Below, piece after piece: positions 45,771 through 55,020 of a DNA stretch of 64,000 nt. Origin of the DNA: Rhodobacter sp. (GTDB taxonomy: Bacteria; Pseudomonadota; Alphaproteobacteria; Rhodobacterales; Rhodobacteraceae); contig JADCEF010000020.1 in assembly GCA_020250445.1 (NCBI GenBank), forward strand, positions 112,694-176,693. Reading direction: 5' to 3'. The stretch's first letter is position 1. Each line of letters opens with the position of its first letter. The notes beneath the pieces were generated by a model. The model saw nothing but the letters and a program-made list of their open reading frames with translations, searched no databases and had not been told where the DNA came from. The translations under genes were made by a program, and so were the position numbers.

Positions 45771-46660
45771 CATCCTGGCCCTTGCGGGGACAGGCGCAAG
45801 TGCTCGGGCCGTAGGCCGGGGATGACCTTCACCCGTCGGACGGCCGCCGGTGGCGGGGCAGTCATCTGGCTGCCGAAGCGGACTGCGCCGCCGTCGACGG
45901 CAAGGGTCCCGACGTTCATGCGCGCGGTGCCGATGAAGCGGGCAATGAACAGGTTTGGTGGGGCAGTGATAGACCTTGTCTGGCGTGCCGAATTGCCTCA
46001 GGTTCGCCTTGTGGCCCGCAGCCACAGCGGGGCCAGAAACGGCGATGCTGTTGCCCATTGTCATGGCTTCCGTCTGGTCTTGCGTGACATGGACCATTAA
46101 TGCACCTTGCGTGCGGTGATAGCGCACGATCTCGGCGTGCTTCGCGGTGCGGAACCCGGCATCGGGGTTTGACAGCGGCTCGTCGACAAGGAACACGCCC
46201 AACCGCCGCAGGATCGCACGCGCGGGGGTGACCCGCTGGTGCTGCCAGCCGGACAGGGCACGGGGCCGCTTGTGCAGATGGTGGGACAGGCCCACGACCG
46301 CTGCAGCCTCGGCGACCTTGTGGTCGATCTCTGACATTCCCTCGCCCCGGATTTTCAGGCCGAACTCAAGGTTTCCTGCCACCGTCATGCCCGGAAACAG
46401 GGCATGGCTTTGGAAGACCATGGCGATGCCCCACCCGGCCGGACCGGCGTCGTTCATTCGCCTGCCGCCGATGCGCATGTCGCCCGAACTGATCCCGGCA
46501 AGCCCGTCGATTGACCGCAGGGTGGTGGACTTGCGGCAGCCGGAAGGGCCGACCAGCACAACGAACTCGCCCTCATTCACCGTCAGGGACAGGTCCTTGA
46601 CGACAGGAACGTTCGCAAAGCTTATCCCGACACTCTGGAACTTGACGGTTGCGATGTCAG
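45770..46660 (-). pseudogene. sugar ABC transporter ATPase (MalK type), broken
   Basis: The reverse strand reads FQSVGISFANVPVVKDLSLT to about 45950 and is then frameshifted into NVGTLAVDGGAVRFG and VIPGLRPEHLRL. Key motifs are damaged: Walker A GPSGCRKST (Gly to Arg), signature LSGWQHQRV, Walker B VFLVDEPLSNPDAGFR and H-loop HVTQDQTEAM. The distal regulatory domain is cut by the IS256 remnant. It was preceded by a MalG-type permease, now also broken. Confidence 0.82.
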
Positions 46661-46679
46661 GCCCTCTGGCGACGATGGA

Positions 46680-47464
46680 TCTTTTCACCGCCCCCGGGCC
46701 GAGGCCGCCAAGGATCTGGCGCAGCGCCAGCACCGCGAAAATCAGCGTCGGCAGGATCGAGGTGATGGCCGCGGCCGAGAGCGCGCCCCAGTCCATCTAG
46801 GCGTAGCCCCGGTAGGCCGCGACAGCGAGCGTGACCGTCTGTGCCTTGTCGAAGGTCAGGCCAAGCGCTCCGGCCAGTTCGTTCCAGATGCGGATCGTGT
46901 TGAGACGGGTCTTGGCTGCGACGCTCGGTGCCGCCATTGGCAGATAGACCCGCAGCAAGATCTGCAAGCTTACGCACCCTCCAGCCGCGCGGCCTCGCAA
47001 AGCGCGAAGGGCACTTCGGCCAAGATGGCGCGCATCATCCATAGGGTGAAGGGCCGCGGGAAGGTCTGGTGGACCAGCGCAAGGCCGAAGACCGAATCGA
47101 ACAGCCCGGTCGCCTGGAACAACCCGTACATCGGGATGACGAACAGGAACTCGGGCAGCATATAGGACACAGGCAGCCGCCCGGGGATCGCGCTGCGCGC
47201 GGGCACCCGGCTCTGGTTCAGCGCGAAGGCTGCCGGAATGCCGATGGCGAAGGCCATAAACCTGCCCAGAAGCGCTGCGAGCACGCTGTTAAGGAGCCCT
47301 TTGAAGAAGGCTGCGTTGCCCCAGACCTTGGCATAGTGGTTCCAGATCGGAACGAAAATGAACTTCGGCGTCACGGCAAAGGCATCGGCCTGGGCCTTGA
47401 GCGAGATGCCCATGATCCACAGGATCGGTAACAGGCTGAGGAACCCGGCGACGATCCGGATGGA
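46680..47464 (-). pseudogene. sugar ABC transporter permease (MalG type), broken
   Basis: The reverse strand shows FIFVPIWNHYAKVWGNAAFF and SYMLPEFLFVIPMYGLFQAT, the degraded coupling loop FALCEAARLEGA with a frameshift or stop at about 46975, IWNELAGALGLTFDKAQTVT, another stop at about 46799, and the C-terminal MDWGALSAAAITSILPTLIF. The 5' end is cut exactly where the inverted-repeat element (47465-47813) begins, so that element inserted into or deleted the gene start. Confidence 0.8.
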
Positions 47465-47813
47465 TTAGCAGGACGCTGAAACAGCAATCCGACCGCCTGC
47501 CTGCCGGGAGAATCTTCCCCGTCCGGGGAAAGGCACTGTCCCTGCGGGCGGGGGAAACGCGACCCGCGTTTCCCCCGCCCCTGCGCGAAGCTGCCACCAA
47601 GACCGGTGCAACCCGCACCAACAAAGGCCAGCGCCCGCCAGGGGTGGGGCGCAAACCGGGGGCCAAAGCCCCCGGCTGGTCCTGATGCCAGCGTGGCGCT
47701 GTGGCAGGGGCGATGGCCCCTGCCAGGAGGCACAAAGCGCGCGCAGGCGCAAGAGGTTCCCGCTTTGCGGTCAGGCAGCCGATGCGGCCGACACGTATTC
47801 AGCAGCCTGTTAG
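47465..47813. mobile_element. 349-bp inverted-repeat-bounded hairpin element (single unit)
   Basis: Left end TTAGCAGGACGCTGAA (47465-47480) and right end TTCAGCAGCCTGTTAG (47798-47813) are imperfect inverted repeats, flanked by or including TTAG on both sides. Inside are a hairpin GGGGGAAACGCG/CGCGTTTCCCCC (about 47549-47577), CCGGGGGC/GCCCCCGG-like stems near 47660 and GGCAGGGGC/GCCCCTGCC near 47700. The same hairpins in the same order recur at 54142-55020 and 63311-64000. No transposase is encoded, so it would be non-autonomous. Confidence 0.65.
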
Positions 47814-47939
47814 GGCAGGATGATGTCAGAATGAACCATCGCCCCGGTTCCATCGGTCACGATGGTGGCAGCAAGGGCGGCAAGCCGGTATGGATGCCAC
47901 CAACCGCAGCACCCGCACCCGCGAAGTGCACCCGAAGGA

Positions 47940-47970
47940 CCGACCGGAAACGCCCCGGTCGGGCGTTTTC
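47940..47970 (+). terminator. hairpin with T run in the gap 47814-48158
   Basis: CCGACCGG (47940-47947) pairs with CCGGTCGG (47955-47962), followed by GCGTTTT. It could end a plus-strand transcript. The surrounding gap has no convincing gene; a plus-strand frame at 47890-48177 has no recognisable family. Confidence 0.5.
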
Positions 47971-47980
47971 GCGGTCCGAT

Positions 47981-48004
47981 TGCCTGCGGGCGCGCCCGCA
48001 GGCA
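47981..48004. repeat. 24-bp perfect palindrome
   Basis: A perfect palindrome whose half reads TGCCTGCGGGCG, 10 bp after the terminator-like hairpin and 155 bp beyond the imuB stop. Purpose unknown; it may be part of a bidirectional terminator region. Confidence 0.5.
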
Positions 48005-48158
48005 ACATGCTCTCCACCAGCCTTACGGCTGTAATCCGGCAGGAAAGAAACCGGCTGACTGTTCACGAATGGATCAACGACGCATCATCGTGCTATGGCA
48101 AGAATATTGGGACTGAAAGGAGACGTCGCCCGGAGCGGGGATCGAAGGTGACGCTTTC

Positions 48159-49817
48159 CTACCCGAACCGCCCGTGACAGAACCAGCCGGGCGACAGGTC
48201 GGCCCCATGGGCGAAGAACAGCCACAGCCGGTCGCCCGTATCGGTCACGACGCGCCAGTAATCGCGCGGGCCGGACCGCCAGTCGGGATCATCCAGCCAC
48301 CATTCCGGCGCGATGCGTTCGGGGCCGGTCGCGGTTAGCACCCGCAGGTCGCGCCGCCGCCAGCGGAACGCTTGCGGCACCGGCGGCACCTGGGGCGCTG
48401 TCACCGCTTCGGGGCGGAACAGCAGCAGCGGGCGCGGGGCGCGCGCGGCAGGCCAGGGGCCGGGGGCCGGGGCGGACCAGGCGGCGGTCAGCACCTGCAC
48501 CGATTTTTCGGGGATATGGCTTTCGGCCGGGTGCAGGCGCGTCACCGCCTCCATCCCCAGCCGCGCCCCCAGCTTGCCCAAGAGATCCTCCAGCGCCAGG
48601 GTGCCGGACCGCTGCGCCCCGGCCGCCGCTGCGGCGTCCTGATGGCCGCTGTGCTGGGTGGCGTGCACGGGTTCGGTTTCGACCGCCTCCAGGCGCAGAC
48701 AGTCGATGCCGAAGCCCGGATCGATCCGGTCAAGCTTGAGCCAGAGCAGCGGGCGGATGCGGGCCGGGTCGGCGGCGGGGCGGGCCAGGCCCACCTCGAT
48801 CACCTCGATCCGGCCATCGCTGCGGAAGGCCTGCGCCCGCACCCGCCGCGCCCCCCGCCCCTTTTCGGTCAGCCGCGCCGCCAGCGCGGGCAGCAGGCGG
48901 TCCAGCCCCGCCTGCACATCCGCAAGCAGGCCGATGGGATCGGGGAAGGTGATGCGGGCCGCGAAGTGCAAGGGCGCGCGGGCCGGGCTGACGGGTTCGG
49001 TTTCCAAGCCCAGCGCCTGATCCAGACGGCGCAGCGTTTCAGTGCCAAAGCGGCGGGCCAATGCGGCGCGGGGCAGGCCCGTCAGATCGCCCACACGGTG
49101 CAGGCCCAGCCGGGCAAGGCCCGCCACCGTGTCGGGCGGCAGGCGCAGCGCCGCCACCGGCAGCGGTGCCAGCACCTGCCGCATCTGGCCCGGCTGGGCG
49201 ATCACGCCCTGTGGCACCGGGTGGAATGGTTGCGCAGGGGGCAGACCGCTGCGGTTCCAGGCCCGCCGCTTTGCCGCGCGCGACCGGGTGGCGCGGGCTT
49301 CCTGCATGATGTCATCGCCGCTGCGGGACGGGCTGATGCCATTGCCCGCAAAGCGCGCCAGTGCCCAGGCCGCCCCCGGCGTATCGGCAATACCCGCCCG
49401 CATCGTCAGGCCCAGATCGGCGCAGTCCAGCTCCACCTGCGCCAGCAATGCGGCCTCGCCGCCGAACAGATGGGCGCAGCCGGTCAGGTCGATCAGCAGG
49501 CTGTCGGGCGGTTCCTCTGCCACCCAGGGCGAGAACTTGCCGGCCCAGCGGCGCAGCACGGTCAGAAAGGCGGCCTCGGCCAGCGGGTTGGCAGGGCGGG
49601 TCAGCAGATCCGGGCACATGGCGGTGGCGTCGCGCAGGGGCTGGCCAGGGCGCAATCCGGCCCGCTCTGCCTCGGGGTCAAGCGAGACGATCACCTGCGC
49701 CCCGTTGCGGTCTTCGGTCACGGCAAAGGGCCGGGGCAGCGCACCGCCAAGCCGCCGCAGGTACCGTTCTGCAGCAAGCCTTGGAAACCACAAGGAAAGA
49801 ATCCGCCGCTGCGCCAT
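48159..49817 (-). CDS. imuB: ImuB, Y-family polymerase-like SOS mutagenesis protein
   Basis: A 552-residue Y-family-like protein. The N-terminus MAQRRILSLWFPRLAAERYL, the segment DSLLIDLTGCAHLFGGE and the fingers/HhH region VGDLTGLPRAALARRFG are typical of ImuB, the catalytically dead partner of DnaE2 and ImuA in the alphaproteobacterial translesion mutasome. The C-terminal part is basic and ends with WRSGPRDYWRVVTDTGDRLW. A LexA box lies just upstream (49822-49836). Neither imuA upstream nor dnaE2 downstream is present, unlike the common imuA-imuB-dnaE2 order. Confidence 0.9.
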   Translation of the reverse strand: MAQRRILSLWFPRLAAERYLRRLGGALPRPFAVTEDRNGAQVIVSLDPEAERAGLRPGQPLRDATAMCPDLLTRPANPLAEAAFLTVLRRWAGKFSPWVAEEPPDSLLIDLTGCAHLFGGEAALLAQVELDCADLGLTMRAGIADTPGAAWALARFAGNGISPSRSGDDIMQEARATRSRAAKRRAWNRSGLPPAQPFHPVPQGVIAQPGQMRQVLAPLPVAALRLPPDTVAGLARLGLHRVGDLTGLPRAALARRFGTETLRRLDQALGLETEPVSPARAPLHFAARITFPDPIGLLADVQAGLDRLLPALAARLTEKGRGARRVRAQAFRSDGRIEVIEVGLARPAADPARIRPLLWLKLDRIDPGFGIDCLRLEAVETEPVHATQHSGHQDAAAAAGAQRSGTLALEDLLGKLGARLGMEAVTRLHPAESHIPEKSVQVLTAAWSAPAPGPWPAARAPRPLLLFRPEAVTAPQVPPVPQAFRWRRRDLRVLTATGPERIAPEWWLDDPDWRSGPRDYWRVVTDTGDRLWLFFAHGADLSPGWFCHGRFG

Positions 49818-49821
49818 AAAT

Positions 49822-49836
49822 GTTCCCTATCCGTTC
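49822..49836. promoter_or_regulatory. LexA box (GTTC-N7-GTTC) before imuB
   Basis: GTTC at 49822-49825 and again at 49833-49836 are separated by exactly 7 bp, the alphaproteobacterial SOS box. The site lies 5 bp before the imuB start codon on the reverse strand, where bound LexA would block transcription. Confidence 0.8.
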
Positions 49837-49988
49837 ACATTACGCCATTCCTTCGGGCAAAGTCGAGTCCGCCATGGCCGACAACATTCCGGCGACAGGG
49901 GGCTTCCGTCGAAAGACCGGCTTCCGTGACACAAGGTCACAGGCTACTGTCGGTTGTGCATACAACCGCGCAGTATCAGGAGAATCAC

Positions 49989-50423
49989 ATGAAACCAGTG
50001 ACCAAAACCATTCTTGCCGGCACCCTCATCCTTGCAGGCACGGCCTTTGCCAAGGAGGGCGTTCAGGATCCTGCCGTCAAGGCGCGGATGGAGCTGATGG
50101 GTGTCATTGCGGCAAATACCAAGGTGTTGGGCGAAATGGCTGGCGGCAAGTCCACCTTCAATGCGCAAGCCGCAGCGACCGCCAAGGCGAACATTGCCGC
50201 CGCCGCCGCCGAGATTCCGGCAAAGTTTGAACCGCAGGCCACGGATCCGGTGTCCGACGCAAAGTCCGACATCTGGACGAACTGGGACGATTTCCTGACA
50301 AAGTCCGAAACGCTTCTGGCTCAGGCCGAAGCGCTGGATGCCACGTCGCTGGAAAGCATTCAGGCCGGCATGGGCGGCATCGGCGGGGCCTGCAAGGCCT
50401 GCCATTCGGTCTACAAGAACTGA
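49989..50423 (+). CDS. cytochrome c'
   Basis: A 144-residue periplasmic heme protein. A Sec signal peptide, MKPVTKTILAGTLILAGTAF, ends at AFA. The mature part is a four-helix-bundle type ending with the C-terminal heme site CKACHSVYKN (CxxCH), diagnostic for class II cytochrome c'. Such proteins bind NO and may protect against nitrosative stress. AGGAG lies 6 bp before ATG 49989. It is probably a single-gene unit. Confidence 0.93.
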   Translation: MKPVTKTILAGTLILAGTAFAKEGVQDPAVKARMELMGVIAANTKVLGEMAGGKSTFNAQAAATAKANIAAAAAEIPAKFEPQATDPVSDAKSDIWTNWDDFLTKSETLLAQAEALDATSLESIQAGMGGIGGACKACHSVYKN

Positions 50424-50424
50424 T

Positions 50425-50718
50425 TCAGCCGCAACGGAACGCCACCATGCGGTCGTCTGCGTCCAGCAGGACGTTCAGGCGCAGGGGGTTGTAATCCATG
50501 GTCACGGGCTGGCCCGGCCGTATGACGCGCGCCGGGCCAGCCCGTGCCTCTGCATTGAACCGAGACACCGGTTGCCCGATCAGGGATGCAAGATCTGCCG
50601 CGCCGCAGGTATCTTCGGCGGCAGGCGGCACCGGGCTGGCCGGGCCGCCCGTCCGGGCCGGGGCGGGTCCGGCGCAGGCGGACAGGGCCATCAGGCAGAA
50701 CAGCGGGGCGGCACGCAT
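50425..50718 (-). CDS. I78-family peptidase inhibitor-like lipoprotein
   Basis: A 97-residue protein. The N-terminus [20 protein letters not shown] is a lipoprotein signal with the lipobox cysteine in LSAC. The mature part [17 protein letters not shown] and [20 protein letters not shown] then ends [10 protein letters not shown], the layout of the I78 inhibitor family (PF11720). It probably sits in the inner or outer membrane and may inhibit serine proteases. ATG 50718 has AAGGG upstream. Confidence 0.8.
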   Translation of the reverse strand: MRAAPLFCLMALSACAGPAPARTGGPASPVPPAAEDTCGAADLASLIGQPVSRFNAEARAGPARVIRPGQPVTMDYNPLRLNVLLDADDRMVAFRCG

Positions 50719-50849
50719 CGGGGCACCCTTTGAAAACACGGCACAGCCATACTGCCATGCCGCCCCCGCGCTGCCAATCGCCGCAGTCCCCGTTGCAGCC
50801 GCGCCAGCTTTGCCGCACTGTCAGCACATATCGTCAGGGGAGGAAGAAC

Positions 50850-51980
50850 ATGCGCACCCGCGCCGCCGTCGCCACAGCCGCCGGAAAACCGCTGGAGATC
50901 ATGGAGGTCAATCTTGACGGCCCGAAGGCCGGCGAGGTCATGGTGGAAATCCGGGCCACAGGCATTTGCCATACCGATGACTTCACCCTGTCGGGTGCCG
51001 ATCCCGAAGGCCTGTTTCCCGCCATTCTGGGCCATGAAGGGGCCGGGGTCGTGGTCGAGGTGGGTCCGGGTGTCACCGGTCTGAAGGCGGGCGATCACGT
51101 CATCCCGCTTTACACGCCCGAATGCCGGTCCTGCCCGTCCTGCCTCAGCCGCAAGACCAACCTCTGCACCTCGATCCGCGCCACGCAAGGCCAGGGCGTG
51201 ATGCCCGACGGCACGTCGCGCTTCTCGCTGCCCGATGGCACGCGGGTCCTGCATTACATGGGGTGTTCCACCTTTTCCAATTACACGGTCCTTCCCGAAA
51301 TCGCGCTGGCCAAGGTGCGTGAAGACGCGCCCTTCGACAAGATCTGCTACATCGGCTGCGGCGTGACCACCGGCATCGGTGCGGTCATCAACACGGCACA
51401 GGTCGAAATCGGGGCCAAGGCCGTGGTCTTTGGCCTGGGCGGCATCGGGCTGAACGTGATCCAGGGCTTGCGCCTTGCAGGGGCCGACATGATCATCGGG
51501 GTCGATATCAATCCGGCGCGCAAGGACTGGGGCGAACGCTTCGGGATGACCCATTTCGTCAACCCGGCAGAAATTGATGGCGGCATTGTCCCGCACATCG
51601 TCAACATGACGAAAACCCCGTTCGACCAGATCGGTGGCGCGGATTACTCGTTCGACTGCACCGGCAACGTCAAGGTGATGCGCGATGCGCTGGAATGCAC
51701 CCACCGCGGCTGGGGCGTTTCGGTGGTGATCGGTGTCGCCCCTGCGGGCGCTGAAATCCAGACGCGCCCGTTCCAGCTGGTCACGGGCCGGGTCTGGAAA
51801 GGCACCGCCTTTGGCGGCGCGCGCGGCCGGACGGATGTGCCCAAAATCGTGGACTGGTACATGGAGGGCAAGATCCAGATCGATCCGATGATCACCCACA
51901 CCCTGACGCTGGACGAGATCAACACAGGGTTCGACCTGATGCATGCGGGCAAAAGCATCCGCAGCGTGGTCGTTTTCTGA
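50850..51980 (+). CDS. frmA: S-(hydroxymethyl)glutathione dehydrogenase / class III alcohol dehydrogenase
   Basis: A 376-residue zinc enzyme that oxidises S-hydroxymethylglutathione to S-formylglutathione, the first NAD-dependent step of glutathione-linked formaldehyde detoxification; it also reduces S-nitrosoglutathione. Catalytic zinc: [17 protein letters not shown] and [13 protein letters not shown]. Structural zinc: [15 protein letters not shown]. Cofactor fold: [20 protein letters not shown]. The ATG at 50850 follows GGGAGGAAGA. It fits with the serine-cycle genes further on in a C1 metabolism. The second-step hydrolase is not in the window. Confidence 0.95.
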   Translation: MRTRAAVATAAGKPLEIMEVNLDGPKAGEVMVEIRATGICHTDDFTLSGADPEGLFPAILGHEGAGVVVEVGPGVTGLKAGDHVIPLYTPECRSCPSCLSRKTNLCTSIRATQGQGVMPDGTSRFSLPDGTRVLHYMGCSTFSNYTVLPEIALAKVREDAPFDKICYIGCGVTTGIGAVINTAQVEIGAKAVVFGLGGIGLNVIQGLRLAGADMIIGVDINPARKDWGERFGMTHFVNPAEIDGGIVPHIVNMTKTPFDQIGGADYSFDCTGNVKVMRDALECTHRGWGVSVVIGVAPAGAEIQTRPFQLVTGRVWKGTAFGGARGRTDVPKIVDWYMEGKIQIDPMITHTLTLDEINTGFDLMHAGKSIRSVVVF

Positions 51981-52024
51981 CCCCCCCGGCGGGCCGCACT
52001 GCCGCCTGTGGCCCCTGTCTTGCC

Positions 52025-52046
52025 CTGCCCCGCCGGGGCGGGGCAG
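52025..52046 (+). terminator. GC-rich hairpin after the formaldehyde dehydrogenase gene
   Basis: A perfect 10-bp stem (CTGCCCCGCC with GGCGGGGCAG) with a 2-nt loop, about 45 bp after the stop and without a T run. Confidence 0.45.
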
Positions 52047-52125
52047 ACCAGGCCGGACACCGAAGCGCCTTTCCCCGCCGCGCCCTTTCAGGCACAAGGG
52101 CGCACAGCCCAAAAGGACGACCACG

Positions 52126-52899
52126 ATGGCCGAAAACCGCGCCCCACGCCTTGCCGTTCTGATCGATGCCGACAATGTCCCCGCCGGTTATGCCGACGCG
52201 ATATTCGAAGAGATCGCCGCCCTGGGCGAAGCCTCTGTCCGGCGTATTTATGGCGACTGGTCGGCGGCGCGGCTTGGCGGCTGGGCCAGAAAGGTGGCGG
52301 CCCTGGGACTGGTGGCGGACCAGCAGTTTTCAAACACCAAGGGCAAGAATGCCAGCGACATCGGCCTTGTCATCGCCGCGATGGATTTCCTGCATTCCGG
52401 GCTGTTTGACGGCTTTGTCCTGGTCAGTTCCGACAGTGATTTCACCCGCCTGGCCGCGCGGGTGCGCGAACAGGGGCTGGATGTTTACGGCATCGGCGAA
52501 AAGAAAACGCCCGAAGCCTTCCGGATGGCCTGCAAACGCTTCATCTATGTGGAAAACCTTGGAGCGATTGTCGCCGAAGACCCCGCCCGCAGCCCGGCGC
52601 GCAGCGAACCGGCACAACCGGGGCTTGAGGTTGCGCCGACAGAGCCTGCGACGCGATCCGCCTCAAAGGAAGCGCCGGCCAAGGCCATTCCCCTGATCAT
52701 CGCCGCAATGCGCGCCATCGATCCGGAAGGCGAATGGTATTCGCTGGGGCAGATCGGCCAGTACATCACGCAAGGCACCCCGGATTTTGACACGCGCACC
52801 TATGGCAGCGCCAAGCTGAGCGACCTGATCAAGAAGATCAGCAGGTTCGAGGTGAAGCGGGGTCCAAGCGGCCAGCTTCTGGCCCGCGACAGGGCCTGA
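52126..52899 (+). CDS. NYN-domain (LabA/DUF88-like) protein with C-terminal LOTUS/OST-HTH-type domain
   Basis: A 257-residue protein. The N-terminal PIN-like NYN nuclease domain shows acidic residues at RLAVLIDADNVPAGYADAIF, GKNASDIGLVIAAMDFLHSG and VLVSSDSDFTRLAARVREQG (about residues 8-130). A low-complexity linker of about 40 residues precedes a domain with AIPLIIAAMRAIDPEGEWYS and YGSAKLSDLIKKISRFEVKR (about 185-250), matching OST-HTH/LOTUS RNA-binding modules. It probably cleaves RNA; the target is unknown. Confidence 0.85.
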   Translation: MAENRAPRLAVLIDADNVPAGYADAIFEEIAALGEASVRRIYGDWSAARLGGWARKVAALGLVADQQFSNTKGKNASDIGLVIAAMDFLHSGLFDGFVLVSSDSDFTRLAARVREQGLDVYGIGEKKTPEAFRMACKRFIYVENLGAIVAEDPARSPARSEPAQPGLEVAPTEPATRSASKEAPAKAIPLIIAAMRAIDPEGEWYSLGQIGQYITQGTPDFDTRTYGSAKLSDLIKKISRFEVKRGPSGQLLARDRA

Positions 52900-52905
52900 C
52901 AGGCC

Positions 52906-53529
52906 TCAGCCCGCAACCCCGTAGCGCGCCAGAAATGTCTCGACCGCGCCGGTGATGACGCGCGTGCGGTCTTCGGCGCTGATCGGGCCGCCGATCCCGA
53001 AGACAAGACGGGAAAACAGATCGGCCTTGCACAGCTCGGCGAACTGATCGGCAGCAAGGTCCTTGTCCGTGATCCGCAGTTCGCCGCGCGCCTCGGCCTC
53101 GTGAAAGTAGTCAACCAGACGGGCACGGGCCAGGGCCGGGCCGTTCCTGTAGAACTCCCGGCCCAGTTCCGGGAACCGGTCACTTTCCGCCACACAGATG
53201 CGGAACACCCGCATGCCGAAATCCGACAGGAAAAAGTCGACCATGCGTGTCGCGGCACCCGTCAGAACGGTGACAGGTGCCGCCTTGCAAGGGATAAGGT
53301 CCGAAGACTCTGTCGCCTGACGGCAGCATTCCCCCTTGGCCACCTCCAGAAACAGCAGCCGCTTGTCGGGAAAATAGCTGTAGAGCGTGGCTTTCGAAAC
53401 ACCGGACTCGCGCGCGATGTCATCGACGCTGGCCCCTTCGAAGCCGTCGCGCCGAAAGACTTCCCATGCCCCGTTCAGCACCTGGCCGTATTTCCGGCCC
53501 CGCTTGATCTCTTGGTTCGCCGCGTTCAT
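52906..53529 (-). CDS. TetR/AcrR-family transcriptional regulator
   Basis: A 207-residue regulator. The HTH reads AWEVFRRDGFEGASVDDIAR then ESGVSKATLYSYFPDKRLLF. The C-terminal dimer domain has TRMVDFFLSDFGMRVFRICV. The inverted repeat TGAACCG-GG-CGGTTCA at 53569-53584, 39 bp upstream of the start, is a likely autoregulatory operator. The target may be itself or the HIT gene on the other side. Confidence 0.9.
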   Translation of the reverse strand: MNAANQEIKRGRKYGQVLNGAWEVFRRDGFEGASVDDIARESGVSKATLYSYFPDKRLLFLEVAKGECCRQATESSDLIPCKAAPVTVLTGAATRMVDFFLSDFGMRVFRICVAESDRFPELGREFYRNGPALARARLVDYFHEAEARGELRITDKDLAADQFAELCKADLFSRLVFGIGGPISAEDRTRVITGAVETFLARYGVAG

Positions 53530-53568
53530 CGAAGCCTCCCGGTCCGGTCCAGGACCGCCCCGAACAAA

Positions 53569-53584
53569 TGAACCGGGCGGTTCA
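53569..53584. promoter_or_regulatory. TetR operator candidate TGAACCG-GG-CGGTTCA
   Basis: A perfect inverted repeat with 7-bp arms and a 2-bp spacer upstream of the TetR gene. The remaining gap to the HIT gene (53585-53767) shows no gene. Confidence 0.65.
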
Positions 53585-53767
53585 ACTTTTCAAGCCCGTC
53601 TGCCGGTCTTCCGCCCGCCGATGCCCTGCAAGGTGGCCCTTGACGGCCCAAGCGGCACCCCGGCCAAAGGCGGGAACCGGCGGGGGCGGCAGATCGACGG
53701 ACTTGGTATTGCGTCGGCTTTCGTGCACATGATCCCCGCGACCAACCAGGATGTGGGGACCACACCA

Positions 53768-54142
53768 ATGCCGTACCAGTATGACGACACCAATATCTTT
53801 GCCCGCATCCTGCGCGGTGAGATTCCGAACAGGACTGTTCTGGAAACCGACCATACGCTTGCCTTCCACGACATCCGCCCCCATGCGCCCGCGCATGTGC
53901 TGGTGATCCCCAAGGGGCGCTATGTGACCTTTGACCATTTCGCGGCCGAGGCTTCTGCCACGGAACTGGTGGATTTTCATCGCACAGCGGCGCAGGTCTG
54001 TGCGCTGCTGGGTGTCACTCCCGGTGCGGGCGGGGCAGGATATCGCACGATTGCGAATTCCGGCCCCGACAGCAATCAGGAAGTGCCACATTATCACCTG
54101 CATATTCTGGGCGGGCGCAATCTGGGGCCGCTTCTGGCCTGA
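53768..54142 (+). CDS. HIT-family (histidine triad) nucleotide-binding protein
   Basis: A 124-residue HINT-type hydrolase. IFARILRGEIPNRTVLETDH at the start and the active-site triad HYHLHILGGRN (H-x-H-x-H) near the C-terminus are intact. Such proteins hydrolyse nucleoside phosphoramidates. ATG 53768 gives the standard MPYQYDDTNIFARI start. Its stop is directly at the left edge of the hairpin repeat array. Confidence 0.92.
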   Translation: MPYQYDDTNIFARILRGEIPNRTVLETDHTLAFHDIRPHAPAHVLVIPKGRYVTFDHFAAEASATELVDFHRTAAQVCALLGVTPGAGGAGYRTIANSGPDSNQEVPHYHLHILGGRNLGPLLA

Positions 54143-55020
54143 CCGGCAGGTCCGGGAAGGACAGAGGCCAGCGCCCGCCGAGGGCGGGGCGGGCATGTGA
54201 TGAGCGTTGCGCTTTGGCAAAGGCGATGGCCTTTGCCATGGCAGCGGTGACAGTGCTTCGTTCGTGCGGGCGGGAACTGGAAACGCACTGCGTTTCCCCG
54301 CCCGCGCGCGACGGCGCCCTGGTGACCGGCAGGTCCGGGAAGGACAGAGGCCAGCGCCCGACCCGGCGGGGGCGAAGCGCCCGCCAAGGGCGGGGCGGGC
54401 GCTGGCCGGGGGCTTTGGCCCCCGGCTGGTGCTGATATCGGTGCAAGGCTGTGGCAGGGGCGATGGCCCCTGCCATTGAAGCGGTGAGGGTGCTGTCATC
54501 CCTCCGGGCAGGATCAGGAACCGCGGCCCGCGTTTCCCCCGCCCGCGCGCGACGGTGCCTTGCAGACCGGTCGGTCAGGGAGAAACAGAGGCCAGCGCCC
54601 GACCCGGCGGGCGTGAAGCGCCCGCCAGGGGCGGGGCGGGCGCTGGCCGGGGGCTTTTGGCCCCCGGCCGGCCCTGATACCGGCGCAGCACTGTTGCAGG
54701 GGCGATGGCCCCTGCCATTGAAGCGGTGAAAGTGCTGTCGCCCGTCCGGGCGGGGGAAACGCGACCCGCGTTTCCTCCGCCCGCTCGGAACGGTGCCCCG
54801 TAGACCGGTCGGTCCGGGAGAAGCAGAGGCCAGCGCCCGTCCCGGCAGGCGAGAAGCGCCCGCCGGGGGCTTTGGCCCCCGGCCCCCCGCGGGGCAGCGT
54901 AGCGCTGTGGCAGGGATCATCGCCCCGGTCGGGGTGCGCAAGGGGCGCGCGTGGTACAAGACTGTCCCACTTTGCGGTCAGCCGGCCGATGCCGCCGGGA
55001 CGCCTTCAACAGCCTGTCAG
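54142..55020. repeat. tandem hairpin-repeat array, four units
   Basis: Units begin ACCGG(C/T)(A/C)GGTC at 54142 (truncated), 54325, 54565 and 54804 (truncated); full units are 240 and 239 bp. Each contains, in order: GAGGCCAGCGCCCG pairing with CGGGCGCTGGCC around an inner GGCGGGCG/CGCCCGCC, then CCGGGGGC-TTTG-GCCCCCGG, then GGCAGGGGCGATGGCCCCTGCC, then GAAACGCG/CGCGTTTC. The right end is TTCAACAGCCTGTCAG (55005-55020), matching the end of the element at 47465-47813. Open frames inside it are not genes. Confidence 0.75.

Noticed and set aside
48372..50423. A 683-codon plus-strand frame ending in cytochrome c'
   Set aside because: Only the last 144 codons are real; the rest is antisense to imuB. 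The signal peptide and ribosome-binding site fix the start at 49989.
54143..54950. Genes within the repeat array (several 70-100 codon frames)
   Set aside because: All frames are Arg/Pro/Gly-rich readings of the hairpins, repeated from unit to unit, without ribosome-binding sites or families.
54142..55020. CRISPR-like repetition
   Set aside because: Units are about 240 bp, composed of hairpins, without short uniform repeats separated by unique spacers, and no cas genes are present.
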